Source: Siphonodentalium dalli
Taxonomy: Eukaryota; Mollusca; Scaphopoda; Gadilida; Siphonodentaliidae
Length of the DNA: 64,000 bases
Assembly (NCBI GenBank): GCA_032622095.1
Contig: CP136069.1
Span: 560,001 to 624,000 of the forward strand
Reading direction: 5' to 3'
A program made the translations under genes and the position numbers. The notes under the pieces are model-generated. The model had not been told where the DNA came from and made no database searches. It saw only the letters and a list, made by a program, of their open reading frames with translations. Shown here one piece after another: positions 10,332-21,992 of this stretch (the first letter of the stretch is position 1; every line of letters starts with the position of its first letter).

Positions 10332-11286
10332 GTAAGATCGTCATTACTAAATACTAATTAATTTAAAAACCAATAAATCTAATTAACCCATTAAAAATCA
10401 TTTGGTAAGATCGTCATTACTAAATACTAATTAATTTAAAAACCAATAAATCTAATTAACCCACTAAAAATCATTTGGTAAGATCGTCATTACTAAATAC
10501 TAATTAATTTAAAAACTAATAAATCTAATTAAACCATTAAAAATCATTGGGTAAGATCGTCATTACTAAATACTAATTAATTTAAATACTAATAAATCTA
10601 ATTAACCCACTAAAAATCATTGGGTAAGATCGTCATTACTAAATACGAATTAATTTAAATACTTATTAATCTAATTAACACATTAAAAATAATTGGGTAA
10701 GATCGTCATTACTAAATACTAATTAATTTAATTACTAATAAATCTAATTAACCCACTAAAAATCATTGGGTAAGATCGTCATTACTAAATACTAATTAAT
10801 TTAATTACTAATAAATCTAATTAACCCACTAAAAATCATTGGGTAAGATCGTCATTACTAAATACTAATTAATTTAAATACTATTAAATCTAATTAACCC
10901 ATTAAAAATCATTTGGTAAGATCGTCATTACTAAATACTAATTAATTTAAATACTAATAAAACTAATTAACCCACTAAAAATCATTGGGTAAGATCGTCA
11001 TTACTAAATACTAATTAATTTAATTACTAATAAATCTAATTAACCCACTAAAAATCATTGGGTAAGATCGTCATTACTAAATACTAATTAATTTAAAAAC
11101 TAATAAATCTAATTAGACCATTAAAAATCATTGGGTAAGATCGTCATTACTAAATACTAATTAATTTAAAAACTAATAAATCTAATTAAACCATTAAAAA
11201 TCATTGGGTAAAATCGTCGTTACTAAATACTAAGTAATCTAATTAACCCATCAAAAATCATTGGGTAAGATCGTCGTTACTAATAG
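10324..11286 (+). repeat. 73-bp satellite made from the exon d donor region, about 13 copies
   Basis: Unit of 73 bp (for example donor positions 10332, 10405, 10478). Each contains aaaatcattgggtaagatcg, the last bases of exon d plus its 5' splice site, then an A/T-rich intron piece. Copies differ by scattered substitutions; the last ones are shorter. Every unit keeps a consensus-like donor, giving a dozen decoy splice sites. Confidence 0.95.
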
Positions 11287-11289
11287 TCC

Positions 11290-11465
11290 AGGCACATAAC
11301 GGTTCACTAGGGAAAAAAACAGGGAAAGCTGATTTTTCAGGGATTACTATGTTTATGGACAATATGGCAAAAGTCCCCTAGAATCCGAGTTGAGCTTTTT
11401 GAGATATCATGATTTTTCGTAATGGTTCAAATTCGGACGAAATTCCATCAAACCATATGCGAATG
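11290..11465 (+). mobile_element. TAGT-family element, left end
   Basis: Begins TAGTCCAGGCACATAAC after taa at the end of the satellite. It parallels the reverse of 1320-1503 and shares TAGTCCAGG with the 4.9-kb foldback at 50210. The right end was not located. Confidence 0.5.
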
Positions 11466-11705
11466 CAGTCATATGTAGGCTAATTTACGGACTCAGTCTT
11501 CACACATACTCATCCATCTTGGAGCAGGTGTCACTAGATATGTGTAATTGATGCTAGAGCTTACTAACAGTCAATATTTCATAATTGTGTTGACATGTAT
11601 TGCCGAAGAGAGCATATAAATCGCATGGTGATTCAAAACTTTCCTAATAAAAGAGGGCGAGTAAAGATATTCAGATGACAATGAGCTAAAAAAAAATAAT
11701 AATAA

Positions 11706-12357
11706 GGCCAACAAAAAAAAAGGTTTTGGTTCTCAGGTCCCGCCGCATTGAATAAAAAGGGCCGCATTATGCCTTTTTATTGCAATGCCTGATGTTATGA
11801 CAAAAAAACTTACGAAAAAATAAATTGGAAAAAAAACCATGTCCATAGCAGATATGTGTTGAATATTAGTGTGCATCAAGCTCTAACATGTAATGTCTTA
11901 AAAAGTGACGTGCAGGCTTACAACATGAAATAGATGACTACAATTAAGAAAATGATTACCTGATCCTCATGCTCTTCTTACAATTAGTCATTGTGATCTA
12001 ACTTACACTAATTGTAACTTTATACAATTGAAAGGCACAGGACTAAATTCAGGATCACATATTGGAATGGAGAGGTATCAGTTTTTAGACAACAATAACA
12101 GTAGTTAATGTCAGGGGGATTATATAATGTTAGGTAATCCCAGTCATACACTGGTAGTACAATGTCATTTTTATATAAGATTAAATGAGTTTATATTCAT
12201 AACAGTTCCATCTACATTTCTGGTTATTACTAGACAGAGGAAGGTATATTTGTCCATGCTTACTATGCGCAGAAAAAAATAAAAAATAAAAATAAAACCC
12301 TCCCTCATTGATTTGAAAAAAAATTGCCCGAGAACCAAAACACTTTTTTTTTTGGCC
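11706..12357. mobile_element. Harbinger-type non-autonomous element, TAA duplication
   Basis: 652 bp. Inverted ends GGCCAACAAAAAAAAAGG and the complement of a similar end, sharing the ggttttggttctc block; TAA at 11703-11705 and 12358-12360. Three-base TWA duplications and GGC ends fit PIF/Harbinger. No transposase frame. A relative lies at 23606-24380. Confidence 0.8.
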
Positions 12358-12360
12358 TAA

Positions 12361-12835
12361 TAAACAACTTTTATCCAAGTGTGCCTACCTGGTAAACAAG
12401 CTAGATATAACGTCATAATTGATGCTTTTGACACATGAAACTACCAACGTATCCCAATTTTCAGACGTTAAAATAATTTCATTTATCCTCAAATTCAATG
12501 CAAACATGTGTCCCAAATTGGCCCAATCTCATGGATATCTTACAACCAGGCCAGATGGCAGGCAGATCACAACACAGGGATTATCTTGATTAGATCAGTC
12601 TGTCTGACACAGGCAACTGACCACCCCTCCAGCGTTTGCCCTGGCCACCCCTCCAGCGTTCGTCCTGGCCCAAAATTCTTTGTAGCCATATTTTTAGCCA
12701 CTTCTGAAAAAGTTTAGCCACATACTGTGGGATAAATTCGCCCAAGATCATGTAATATGATATAAACATTTATTCACTCAAAGTTATCATCACTTATAAG
12801 TCATAACAATATACACCATCAACAAATTAACAGTA
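12361..12835. other. intron sequence, nothing recognised
   Basis: A short duplicated phrase (ccacccctccagcgtt, twice at about 12625-12662); otherwise nothing. Confidence 0.5.
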
Positions 12836-12930
12836 CAGTGATGCCCTAAGTAATCGACTCCTTTAACCACAGCAGTAACTTTTCAGGATTTAGTCGGAAA
12901 TATGGCTTGTTGCCATTCATCGGAAAGACA
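12836..12930 (+). mobile_element. family D element, one arm
   Basis: acagtgatgccctaagtaat start and the ggcttgttgccattcatcgg block; truncated. Confidence 0.7.
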
Positions 12931-13094
12931 GCAGCTAAATTACTAACTATCGGAAAGAGGTCTTTATTCATGATTGCAAAGACAAAAGTCACAAAACCGT
13001 CTGGAGTGATATCCACGCATCCGAAGTAGTTAAACAAACCCCGAATGCATTGGGCTATTCAAACTAATTGCCCTCTATCCAGCCTATACTGATT

Positions 13095-13619
13095 CAGGGT
13101 TCATACGTGGGTCTGGAATCCTGGAAAAGTTATGGAATTCAAAAATCTTATTTCCATACCCTGGAAAAGTCTGGAAAATGGGACCTTTTCTCACCCAGTT
13201 ATGGAAAAGGTCTTGAAAAATGGTGGGGGACAGGGAGTAGGTCTTGAAAAGTCATGGAATAATATAAAATATCAGTGCTGATTACTTACTGATTGACTGG
13301 CAACTGTTTGTTCAGGGATAATATATCACTGCAGAAAACATGGGGGAGGCCACGGTGATCAACCATGAAAACATATAAAAGCGTAGACTTTATGGATGGT
13401 AAACACAATAGCTACTCATCTTCCTATAATTCAAACACTAATTCCAGTGACCTTTTCAAAATAAGGAAATTGTAAAGTCTTTCCCAATTTTTGTTTCAAA
13501 TTCCCTGATGTGACGTATGGGAAAGTTATTGAATTTGTTCATTGAAAAGTCTTGAAAAAATGATCAGGAAGTCTGGAAAAGTTATGGAATTTTGTTCAAA
13601 GGTAGATGTATGAACCATG
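13095..13619. mobile_element. short element with CAGGGTTCATAC ends
   Basis: Ends CAGGGTTCATAC and GTATGAACCATG; the interior is rich in ctggaaaag motifs. tgatt precedes and follows it (13090-13094, 13620-13624). The style is that of hAT-type non-autonomous elements, but a 5-bp duplication is short for hAT. Confidence 0.55.
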
Positions 13620-13624
13620 TGATT

Positions 13625-14064
13625 CATAATAGGGCGAGTCTCATTGTCCCATTCTCTACTCAGGTAACTGCATTGACAATAAAATGTGAAAAGCTATCAC
13701 AAATTTCTAATAGAGCAAATTCACTCTTTTGCAATCAGTTTAAAACCACCGTAAAATAAAGCATTTTTGTTACACAAGAAGCCATTTCATAACTCTTTGT
13801 TTACTCAATTGTGACAGCGTTTAAAGAATCCACATCTAAATGATCACCAAATAATTGCCCAGGGCGGGAAACCGACGCCCAACATTATAGCTAATCAAAC
13901 ACAACCGTAATCTCATCGCTTCTCGTCAACTCTCGCGAATAACGTTAAGTCATCTTGCGCTAAGCTGGTTAACTTAAAAAAAAAGGTCAATTCATTTGTC
14001 ATTTAGTCCGAGATCGACACCGAAAATGCCTGTAATTTTAGCCACTTAGTATTTTTTTTCGCAA
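13625..14064. other. intron sequence, nothing recognised
   Basis: No gene or element end seen. Confidence 0.5.
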
Positions 14065-14711
14065 TTTAAATAAATAAATAAATTTAGTTTAAAGCCGTAA
14101 ATCCTCATAGAGCTCTTAGGCTTTACATCAATACATATATAATGATGATTAGAACATAGTAAGAAATATCAATTATGTACAATGAGCTGCTCATCTGGCT
14201 ACCATCAGTGGATCGGATGATACACACGTTGAAACAGATGAGTTTTAAGTTTAGATGTGAACATTTTGAGCGACTGGGGTGCCCTCAAGTGAGCAGGCAA
14301 TTTATTCCAGAGAAATGGTGAAGCCACGGAAACGGCCCGGTCACCAGCTGTTACGAGGTCACCCGGTACAAACACAAGGCTGTGAGAACTTTCAGATCGC
14401 AGAGGCCGCGGAGGAACATATCGAGAAATCAAGTCTGCCAAGTATGATGGGGCCTCGCTATTCAGACACTTGTGTGTTAATTTCAAAATTTTGAATTCAA
14501 TCCGTTCCCTCGGAGGTAACCAGTGGAGCTCGCGCAATAATGGCGTTTCATGATCATATTTACAGCTCATAAAAATAACTCGTGATGCAGATTTCTGCAC
14601 ATTTTCGATTTTGTCCAAGATAGACTGGTTGCAGCCGTAAATGGCTAATGTCAGGGCGAACACTGCACCCCCTCTGATTGGATTAGTGACTGAGAAAGCA
14701 TGCATGTCCAC
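14065..14711 (-). pseudogene. LINE fragment: C-terminal end of reverse transcriptase ORF
   Basis: A 168-codon minus-strand frame (14205-14711) matches the conserved tail of CR1/L2/jockey-type reverse transcriptases: LRELHWLPPRERIEFKILKL, then SYLADLISRYVPPRPLRS, then FLWNKLPAHLRAP and SKLKTHLF. The catalytic RT core and endonuclease are missing, as expected for a 5'-truncated insertion. Downstream in its sense, a tttatttatt run (14068-14090) may be the 3' microsatellite tail typical of these elements. It lies antisense in an ARMH1 intron. Confidence 0.85.
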
Positions 14712-14879
14712 TAGAAGTGATCTCTCTACAACAATATGTCACACACTTGTGACCTGATGGCCCCTGACTGGGCTGACTCTTTGACACCTTTGAAATACAC
14801 AATTACACAAACTTTCTTCAATATTTTCTGTGCTTGATAAAGGCAATGTGTGGCTCTGCATGTTCACTTAGTATATATA

Positions 14880-14966
14880 TTAACCCATAGAGAGCCCCAC
14901 ATAGACTGGAGCAGACGGCACTCTGTAGTGCATGCTTCCATCCGTTTGAGGCTCTCTGTGGGTTAA
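14880..14966. mobile_element. family C hairpin (87 bp, TTAA ends)
   Basis: TTAACCCATAGAGAGCCCCA ... GAGGCTCTCTGTGGGTTAA; nearly the whole element is one inverted repeat centred on gtagtgcatgct. TTAA at both edges. Confidence 0.85.
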
Positions 14967-15201
14967 AGGCTCACTTAATTTTTGAGTCCCAGACTATTTT
15001 TTTTCATAGTGCCTTGATATATACCATTTTAATAACAATCTATGTCATATAATATGATTACATGTATCATACTATAATTCATCACGATTTGGAACGTCTG
15101 TGTCTCAGAAGGTACCCATTGAGTAATAGAAAATAGCTGAAATCATAAAAATCATTTCCCCAGTTATGGCTCCCAGAATGAAACGGAATTCAAAGTATAG
15201 T

Positions 15202-15271
15202 TTATTTTCAATGAAAGAGAAATAACTCTATATCTAAATATATAGAGTTATTCCCCTTTCATTGAAAATAA
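15202..15271. repeat. 70-bp palindrome
   Basis: Arms ttattttcaatgaaagagaa / complement with centre atatctaaatatat; no flanking duplication identified. Confidence 0.75.
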
Positions 15272-15369
15272 TAAGACTGTGTAGAAACTTCAGCACAGAA
15301 CAGACGTCGGTTTCTCAACAAAAACATCTCCACAGTCTCTAAGGTTTTATCCAGATTGTTTTTAAATTC

Positions 15370-15513
15370 GCTATAGCATGCTTAAGCATACCCAAAAAAA
15401 TTCAACCCAAAAAAATCTAAACAAAACAAAACAAATTTTAATTTTTTTTAGGGCCGATTTCACAGACCGTAAATTAGGGCCGATGAGATCAGCCCCTGAC
15501 ACTGAAAAGGTTA
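15370..15513. mobile_element. degraded family A relative
   Basis: Right end cagcccctgacactgaaaag then gttaa; the left part (catgcttaagcatacccaaa) matches the reverse of 41255-41275, which lies in the split copy at 41144. Confidence 0.65.
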
Positions 15514-15559
15514 AATACCAAAAATCAGGAATTAATTTTCATAAATATAATATTTTCAG

Positions 15560-15605
15560 AATTCTTTCGAGAGATTCCAACGAAATTGCTGAGAAACTCA
15601 TCCAG
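15560..15605 (+). CDS. ARMH1: ARMH1-like gene, exon e
   Basis: 46-bp microexon: acceptor tattttcag|AATTC, donor ATCCAG|gtaggt. It completes the Gly codon from exon d and encodes ILSRDSNEIAEKLIQ, ending in phase 0. The sequence matches the expected (V/I)LARND-IAEELL helix of ARMH1. Confidence 0.85.
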
Positions 15606-15627
15606 GTAGGTTACCAAGCCTAGAAAT

Positions 15628-15995
15628 AGTGAGCATCATAAATTCACCCTCTGTGGACGTCATTATGCATGGTTTCATCTGCTATAAGAGACATAGACAC
15701 AGATTGAAGTTCCCAAATGGTGAATATTGTGATGTACACCCATTGGGAACCTCGATTATGCAATGTGTCGTCTGCCAATTTGGGAATATAGGGAAACTAA
15801 ACTAAAAAAGAAATAGAATCTATGTGAAGAAGATTCTATAGAAATTTGATAATAAAGGAATTTTCCAGAGAAGATGAGGCCCAAGCAGAATGAGGTACCC
15901 AGTGGGTGAATTTAGAGATGCTATCCTGCTATGCGGGATAGCATCACTAAATTCACCCACTGGGTATCTCATTCTGCAAATGACAGATACACGAA
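15628..15995. mobile_element. family E foldback element, divergent
   Basis: Paired aattcaccctctgtggac / cattctgcaaatgacagata ends with internal E-type hairpins; begins 22 bp after exon e. Confidence 0.65.
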
Positions 15996-16304
15996 AGTCA
16001 GACTTGCATGGTTAGCTGGCTGGTTGGACAGCGCCTGAAACAAATATAACATAGCCATTTATGGCTGGCCGGAGTAATGGGGCATTTTACTAATTTGCCG
16101 AAAATTGAAGCAAATCGATTGTACCACTCAATAGAAAATAAGCTCAATTGTAAATATTTACTTCTTGATTCGGGATGCAACTATTGGCAATAAACTAACA
16201 AAAATAATTTCGCCATCGAGAATCGCTGAATTTAATTAATATATAAGGATGACGGTGTGTGTTGACAATTGGGATATACTATTTGTAAAACTAAAAAAAT
16301 TTTG
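15996..16304. other. intron sequence, nothing recognised
   Basis: No gene or element end seen. Confidence 0.45.
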
Positions 16305-16490
16305 AGAAAGATTATTCTCCATTTCTATTTGATCACCATTGATACCGGACTGTTTCACATCACTTTAAGATTATTCTCCATTTCTATTTTATCACCATGA
16401 TACCAGACTGTTTCACATCACTTTAAGATTATTCACCATTTCTATTTGATCACCATGATACCAGAGTGTTTCTTATCACTTTAAATGTCA
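16305..16490 (+). repeat. 58-59-bp tandem repeat, three copies
   Basis: Unit gattattctccatttctatt ... cactttaa at about 16310, 16369 and 16427. Confidence 0.85.
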
Positions 16491-16603
16491 ACATAAAGAG
16501 ATATAATGATATATATAAAGTAATTTCCGAGATGGCTGCTGATGGCCATGTTTTTCAATGAAAATCAGAAATTTTTCGTGGCTCCTAATTGAATTGCATG
16601 GTA

Positions 16604-17125
16604 AAGTAATGCCCTAAATAATCGACTCCTTAACCCAACAAAACGGCCAAAAACGCCCAAATAAAGCTTCAACAGCCTAAAATATATTCGGTCTGTCTCA
16701 ATAAAACCATACAAATATGGATATCATTGGAACCGGTTCATTGACCACATTGTGATGGTTACAGTTATGCCCTGTGCCAATGCATTCTCTTATATATGCG
16801 AGTTGACCATAGGTCGCCTCACATATATAAGAGAATGTATTGGCCTAAAAAAAAACAATTTTATAATTTTTTCTTACATTTTTTAACAATTTTTATAATA
16901 TTTTTCTACATTCTTTGACAATTTTATCATTTTTAATATGTGTTAAGCCAATGCATTCTCTTATATATGCGAGGCGACCTATGGTCGACTCGCATATATA
17001 AGAGAATGCATTGGCACAGGGCCGTTCTGTTGGGTAAAGGGTTAATCACAGCAGAATTATATGGGTAATTTTTTGAGGATTAGGTCGGAAACATGGCTTG
17101 TTGCCATTCATCGGAAAGCTCTCAC
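16604..17125. mobile_element. family B element nested in a family D element
   Basis: Family D is read as agtaatgccctaaataatcgactccTTAA (left) and TTAAtcacagcagaatta (right). A family B copy (16630-17045) sits exactly at that internal TTAA, with two core hairpins (about 16776-16846 and 16945-17015). The nesting shows directly that B uses TTAA as target and is younger than this D copy. The left B end has lost a few bases. Confidence 0.85.
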
Positions 17126-17198
17126 TGAGACCATGATTACAAACCGAACAAGTCCATAATATGTCTTTAAACATTCCATATTCCTAATCGCTCTATGT

Positions 17199-17285
17199 TT
17201 AACCCACAGGGAGCCTCACACAGATGGGAGCATGCACTACAGAGTGTCGTCTGCTCCAGTCTATGTGGGGCTCTCTATGGGTTAT
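17199..17285. mobile_element. family C hairpin
   Basis: TTAACCCACAGGGAGCCTCA ... GGGGCTCTCTATGGGTTAT; right TTAA mutated. Ends 45 bp before exon f. Confidence 0.8.
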
Positions 17286-17330
17286 ACACATATATGCTCC
17301 ATTTTCACATTTGTATTAATTTATAAACAG

Positions 17331-17414
17331 CTGAGGGTCGTTCACAATCTGTTATATGCCATGGGTAACATGGACTATGCCGACAGCCAGCGACAAACCA
17401 GTATATCTCTCGAG
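17331..17414 (+). CDS. ARMH1: ARMH1-like gene, exon f
   Basis: 84 bp, phase 0 to 0; acceptor ttataaacag|CTGAGG, donor CTCGAG|gtgagt. It encodes LRVVHNLLYAMGNMDYADSQ, then RQTSISLE. The MGN-D-(A/S)-SQRQ-S-LE pattern is a strong ARMH1 marker. The acceptor tract is poor in pyrimidines. Confidence 0.88.
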
Positions 17415-17531
17415 GTGAGTATCTGTATTGGAAGCACCAAGGGGCATCGGGTCAGTTGGGGGGGGCGTCAAGCTGATGTATACTAGTACCGTGGGTATAA
17501 CATGGACTACACCGTCAGTCAGTGACAAACC

Positions 17532-17617
17532 GACCCCATAGAGAGCCCCACATAGACTGGAGCAGACAACACTCTGTAGTGCATGCTCCCATCTGTGTGA
17601 GGCTCCTTGTGGGTTAA
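17532..17617. mobile_element. family C hairpin
   Basis: accccatagagagccccaca ... ctccttgtgggttaa; inverse of the copy at 17199. A short direct repeat of exon f flank (aacatggactacaccgtcag at 17500-17520, compare 17368-17390) precedes it. Confidence 0.8.
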
Positions 17618-18071
17618 ACATTAAGGGTCAGATGCACGTTTGGCCAAAATTTCCTGGTATTTCTAAACGGATTTTCTCAAAATCAGTCAGGAATTTATTT
17701 GTGAAATTTGGCACAAGCGTTTATTGTGATACAATATTTAAGAACCATCGAGCAATTAGTTATTATAATCTCATTTACTTCACTTTTATGGCATGGAAAA
17801 TATTAAAAATTTCACTGTTTTCAGGTACCAAGAACTTCCTTAAATTATGTTTGTTTCAAAATTGCAGATCAAATGTCCATGATATCATATCTGAAGATCA
17901 TGAGAGGAGACTTAATTTTTCTTGATTCATGAAATTTGATGATTATTTTCACTTAGAAAGACAACGACCCACAAATAAATTTCTGTATTTGAGAATTCTC
18001 ATGTCATTCATGTTGTTCAATGAAAATTTGGGCTGAGATGAGTTCTGGGTCACGGCTTCATAACCAAGTTG
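17618..18071. other. intron sequence, nothing recognised
   Basis: Short open stretches only; no recognisable protein. Confidence 0.5.
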
Positions 18072-18079
18072 AAGCTGAC

Positions 18080-19111
18080 TAGGGGTGCCACGATTAATCA
18101 TATAATCGATGAACCGTTGATAAAGCCGATAATCGATTACCATTTCCGTCGTCGATTAATCTGCGTTATTTATTTCGGACGTTGGAAAATGCAGGGTTAT
18201 GTTGAAATCTACAATCGAGGGGTTAACAACCTTTGACCATGTATCAAAGAGATTTCGACAACATGAGTACTACTAATATATGTTGCAAACAGTCGACAGT
18301 TCATTTGATGATGCGACATGGTTACTCTTCGGGTCGTTGTATATTCTTCACATTGGCGGCACTGCAGCTTTGAACTTATGGCGACGTCTTTCTACAAAAA
18401 AGGCAGCACTTTGTCTTTGAAATGGACTGACTGTCAATGAACTGAATGCACTCGCCCTTGGACCAAATGGAGAGATGATTGACATTCTCTCGAAACCAGG
18501 GAACATACAGCATTTTAATCAGTGATGTTCTCCCCGGTGTCATTTGCAGCAAATATACTTTGTATAAGTATACTTAGATGTTACTAGTACAGGCTATCGC
18601 TTATCGTGTGGTGACAGCTGCATGCTGAATGAAATTGACTAATATCAAATACTTGTTCCGAGTCCAGAAATTTGCAGGCGGAGCCAACCTTTGTGATTGT
18701 TATCCATACTCTGGAAGTTTTTCCGTAAAATTAGATTCCTTTTTTAGGAACCACCGTCGGTCCGTCATGCATTCCTACTTTTATATTGTTTGTATGTTTG
18801 GCTATTCATAAAACTGAAATTAATCGCTATGTTCGTTACAATGAACTCACACATATTATAACCATGTTATCGCCAATGTATTGAATACATTGTGCTCATT
18901 AGTCATTACTGGTGGTTTATGATGCACTTTATTAATATAAAAATTGCATCATCCGATGTCTCAAACAGACAGCGATAGCAGTTAACCAGCCAATAGGACA
19001 TATTACGGAATACTTCACTGATGTTATTAATATTAGGTACGATTAATCGATTATAGTCGATTATTGACGACCGATTATCGATTATCAAAATCAATAATCG
19101 TGGCACCTCTA
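18080..19111. mobile_element. hAT element, non-autonomous, perfect 8-bp duplication
   Basis: 1032 bp, TAGGGGTGCCACGATTAATC ... ATAATCGTGGCACCTCTA, flanked by AAGCTGAC at 18072-18079 and 19112-19119. The subterminal regions are full of atcgatta motifs. A remnant frame starts at about 18379 (MATSFYKKGSTLSLKW), but no transposase core is left. Confidence 0.9.
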
Positions 19112-19119
19112 AAGCTGAC

Positions 19120-19706
19120 CACCATATCTTTTAACATTGTGGCCTAATTTCTGTTGATTGCTCCCTGCTTGAGTGGACTACACTGCTTATCAACAGTTGT
19201 TTTCATTGGGCTGGAATATCTCTGACGGCTTTACTCTTCATTATAATATATGGGGGTATTCAAAAAACAGACACTAGATTATGCAATTAAAAACTAACTC
19301 CACATAACGATACAAATGAAGCCTCATGGAGCCAAGACAATAAGCTGTTTGATGATTGGAGTTTTGTGTGAAATTATTAATTATTCTATCAGTTCTCGGT
19401 ACCTAAAGTGACAAGAAAGAAAATAATATTTTCAACCTCTCAAATGTATTAAAATCCATTGTTTTTGTCGTCTATTAATAATTGCTCAGATTCTAAATAC
19501 AATGAAGATGATGATGTGTGAAATTCACGATTTTTAGCCAGATAGATCCAGAGAAATTCTTTGCTGAAAATCTCTTGCCATTTTTGGCTGGATTTATGCA
19601 AAACGTGTGTCTCCCCTTAACTGCACTGCAATGTCACTTAGTCTTATTTGGTTTCTTTACTATATGTGAACCGCCATATCAAATCCAGTCGTAAGTCGGG
19701 ATTTTT
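19120..19706. other. intron sequence, nothing recognised
   Basis: No gene or element end seen; the 19500-19620 phrase (gatagatccagagaaat) recurs at 19975-20080, a diverged local duplication. Confidence 0.5.
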
Positions 19707-19930
19707 TTTACCCTGTGCCAATGCATTATCTTATATATGCCAGTCGACCATAGGTCGCCTCGCATATATAATAGAATGCATTGGCCTAACAATTTTTACA
19801 ATTTTAATAATTTTTTCTTGTATTCTTTAACAATTTTATAATTTCACCCATACAGAGCCCCAGACAAACATGAGCAGACGACACTCTTCTATATGCTTCT
19901 ATATATGTGTGGGGCTCACTGCAGGGTAAT
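19707..19930. mobile_element. composite hairpin element, right side truncated
   Basis: Core hairpin (19716-19786) followed by the cacccatacagagccccaga palindrome (19855-19928), as at 7494 and 26717. Confidence 0.75.
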
Positions 19931-20375
19931 GGATGTTTTTTATTTTATGTCCAGATTATACATACAATGAAGGTGATGATATGTAAAATTCTAGATTTTT
20001 TACCAGATAGATCCAGAGAAATACTTTGTTGAGAATCTCTTGTCATATTTGGCTGTATTTATGCAAAACGTGCATCTCCATCTGGGGACCTCATTCTGCA
20101 AATGACAGACACGCTATTTGCAGGCTTGGAAGTTTCTTTAATAGGAATTCAACTCAATCTCCTGAAAAGTACTGAAATTTAAAGGGACACACCTGCCTAT
20201 CATTGAACCAAATCATCATCGGATGTTGAAATTTGGGTGGGGGGGGGGGGGTGATTTCAAATCCAATTAAATAAGGTATTGGTCAAAATGAGATAAATTT
20301 CTATATTGTGTGTGTTAATATGGACGTAAGTATGATTTTACAAATGCAATTATGATGAAAAATACTTCAATTTTG

Positions 20376-20479
20376 GAGCTTTCCGATGAAAGGCAACAAG
20401 CCATATTTCCTACTAAATCCCGATAAATTACCCATAATTCTGCTGTGGTTAAGCAGTCGATTATCATGGGATTACTGTA
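20376..20479 (-). mobile_element. family D element, one arm
   Basis: ggagctttccgatgaaaggc to gggattactgta. Confidence 0.7.
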
Positions 20480-20510
20480 GATCATCCTATGAATCTCTAC
20501 TATATATGGC

Positions 20511-20800
20511 TAACTCCCATAGAGAGCCCCACACAGATAAAAGAATCTATTACTGACTGCCGTCTGCTCATGTCTATGAGGGGCACCATATGGGTTAATC
20601 AGTAATTCCCTAAATTTGATATCAGGCCTGAGAATAAAGTGTGGGATATTTGCAGAATGAGGTCCCCAGGGGGTGAATTTAGTGATGCTATCCAGAATGA
20701 GGTCCCCAGAAGGTGAATTTAGTGATGTTATTCCACACAGCAGGCTAGCTTTTACCAAATTCATCCTCTGGGGACCTCATTCTGCTTGGCCTCATCTGCT
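20511..20800. mobile_element. family C hairpin followed by family E fragment
   Basis: C copy 20511-20600 (taactcccatagagagcccc ... caccatatgggttaa); E blocks 20642-20800 with two partial gaggtccccagaaggtgaat units. Confidence 0.7.
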
Positions 20801-20948
20801 ATAGGAGACCTGGAAGCAGATTTATGTTACCAGATGGTGAATATTGTGATGTACACCCATTGGGAACCTCTATTATGCAATGTGTCGTCTGCCAATTTGA
20901 GGATATAGAGAAGAAGTTCCAAAAGAAACTTAATTTGATCATAAAGAT

Positions 20949-21345
20949 ACAGTAATACCCTAATTAATCCACTTCTTAATTAACCACAGCAGAATTATGG
21001 GTAACTTTTCAGGATTTAGTCGGAATATAAGAATAAATTATTAAAATTGTAAAAAATTGTAAAAAAAAAGAAAAAATGTTAGGCCAATGCATTCTCTTAT
21101 ATATGCGAGGCGACCTATGGTCGACTCGCATATATAAGAGAATGCATTGGCACAGGGTATATGGGTTGATACAAAAATCGGACCTGGCAAGGACAGCAGA
21201 ATTATGGGTAACTTTTCAGGATTTAGTCGGAAATATGGCTTGTTGCCATTCATCGGAAACTTACGTAAAGCTCTGTCTAAATCCTGAAAAGTTATCCATA
21301 ATTCTGTTGTAGTTAAGAAGTCGATTAATTAGGGCATTACTGTAC
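20949..21345. mobile_element. family D element broken by a partial family A copy
   Basis: The D left arm (20949-21023) and D right sequence (21190-21345) enclose part of a family A copy with a core hairpin at 21082-21153. The A ends are lost (ggacctggca|agg), so the junctions are rearranged. Confidence 0.7.
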
Positions 21346-21520
21346 TTTTCAGAGAAGATAAGACCTAAGCAGAATGAGGTCCTCAAAGGGTGAATTTAGT
21401 CCTGCTAGCCCTCTGGTAGCGTAACTAAATTCATTCTGCAAATTCTCAAGCCTGGTTGATATTGGGGAATAATAAATATTCCCCAAACAAATAAATTTAA
21501 CAATAAAACTGCATGACATA

Positions 21521-21604
21521 CAGTAATGCCCTAAATAATCAACTCCTTAACCACAGCAGAATTATGAGTAATTTTTCAGGATTTAGTCATTTAGGGAATT
21601 ACTG
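21521..21604. mobile_element. family D element, 84-bp deletion form
   Basis: TA|CAGTAATGCCCTAAATAATC ... TTTAGGGAATTACTG|TA; the central part of both arms is lost. Its end is 26 bp from exon g. Confidence 0.8.
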
Positions 21605-21630
21605 TAATATTCCATTTATTTCTTCTTCAG

Positions 21631-21708
21631 TATCTATGTAGAACGTTCCCGATCGTTGACGACCATGTGAAAGATGCCATGGGGGAAGTCTTATATGAAA
21701 TGTTTTTG
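21631..21708 (+). CDS. ARMH1: ARMH1-like gene, exon g
   Basis: 78 bp, phase 0 to 0; acceptor tttcttcttcag|TATC, donor TTTTTG|gtgagt. It encodes YLCRTFPIVDDHVKDAMGEV then LYEMFL. This matches the ARMH1 helix pair FP-VEEHV--TMGEEL-.-FL. Confidence 0.87.
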
Positions 21709-21992
21709 GTGAGTATGTTATATATAGACTTTTGATTTAGGTACCAGACTTTTGAATTTGCATACCATTTTAGTGATTAGCCTACAGAGTGTGAAATAGG
21801 TAAATATAGGGTTTTACTGGGAATTGTTCGCTAAATGTCTAATTATCCAGTGTATTCTATACAAAAAAATTCTTCCGGCACGTATGCCGGGGTGGGTGGG
21901 TGGTCAAAGCCACCAACAAGCAATTTTTTCCGCAACTAAAAAAAAAAATCCTGCTTGTTTTTAGTGTTTTGGCAATGAGTTGGGCTTCAAAA

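Noticed and set aside
18629-18811. Gene inside the hAT element at 18080
   Set aside because: Short frame without transposase motifs; element is non-autonomous.
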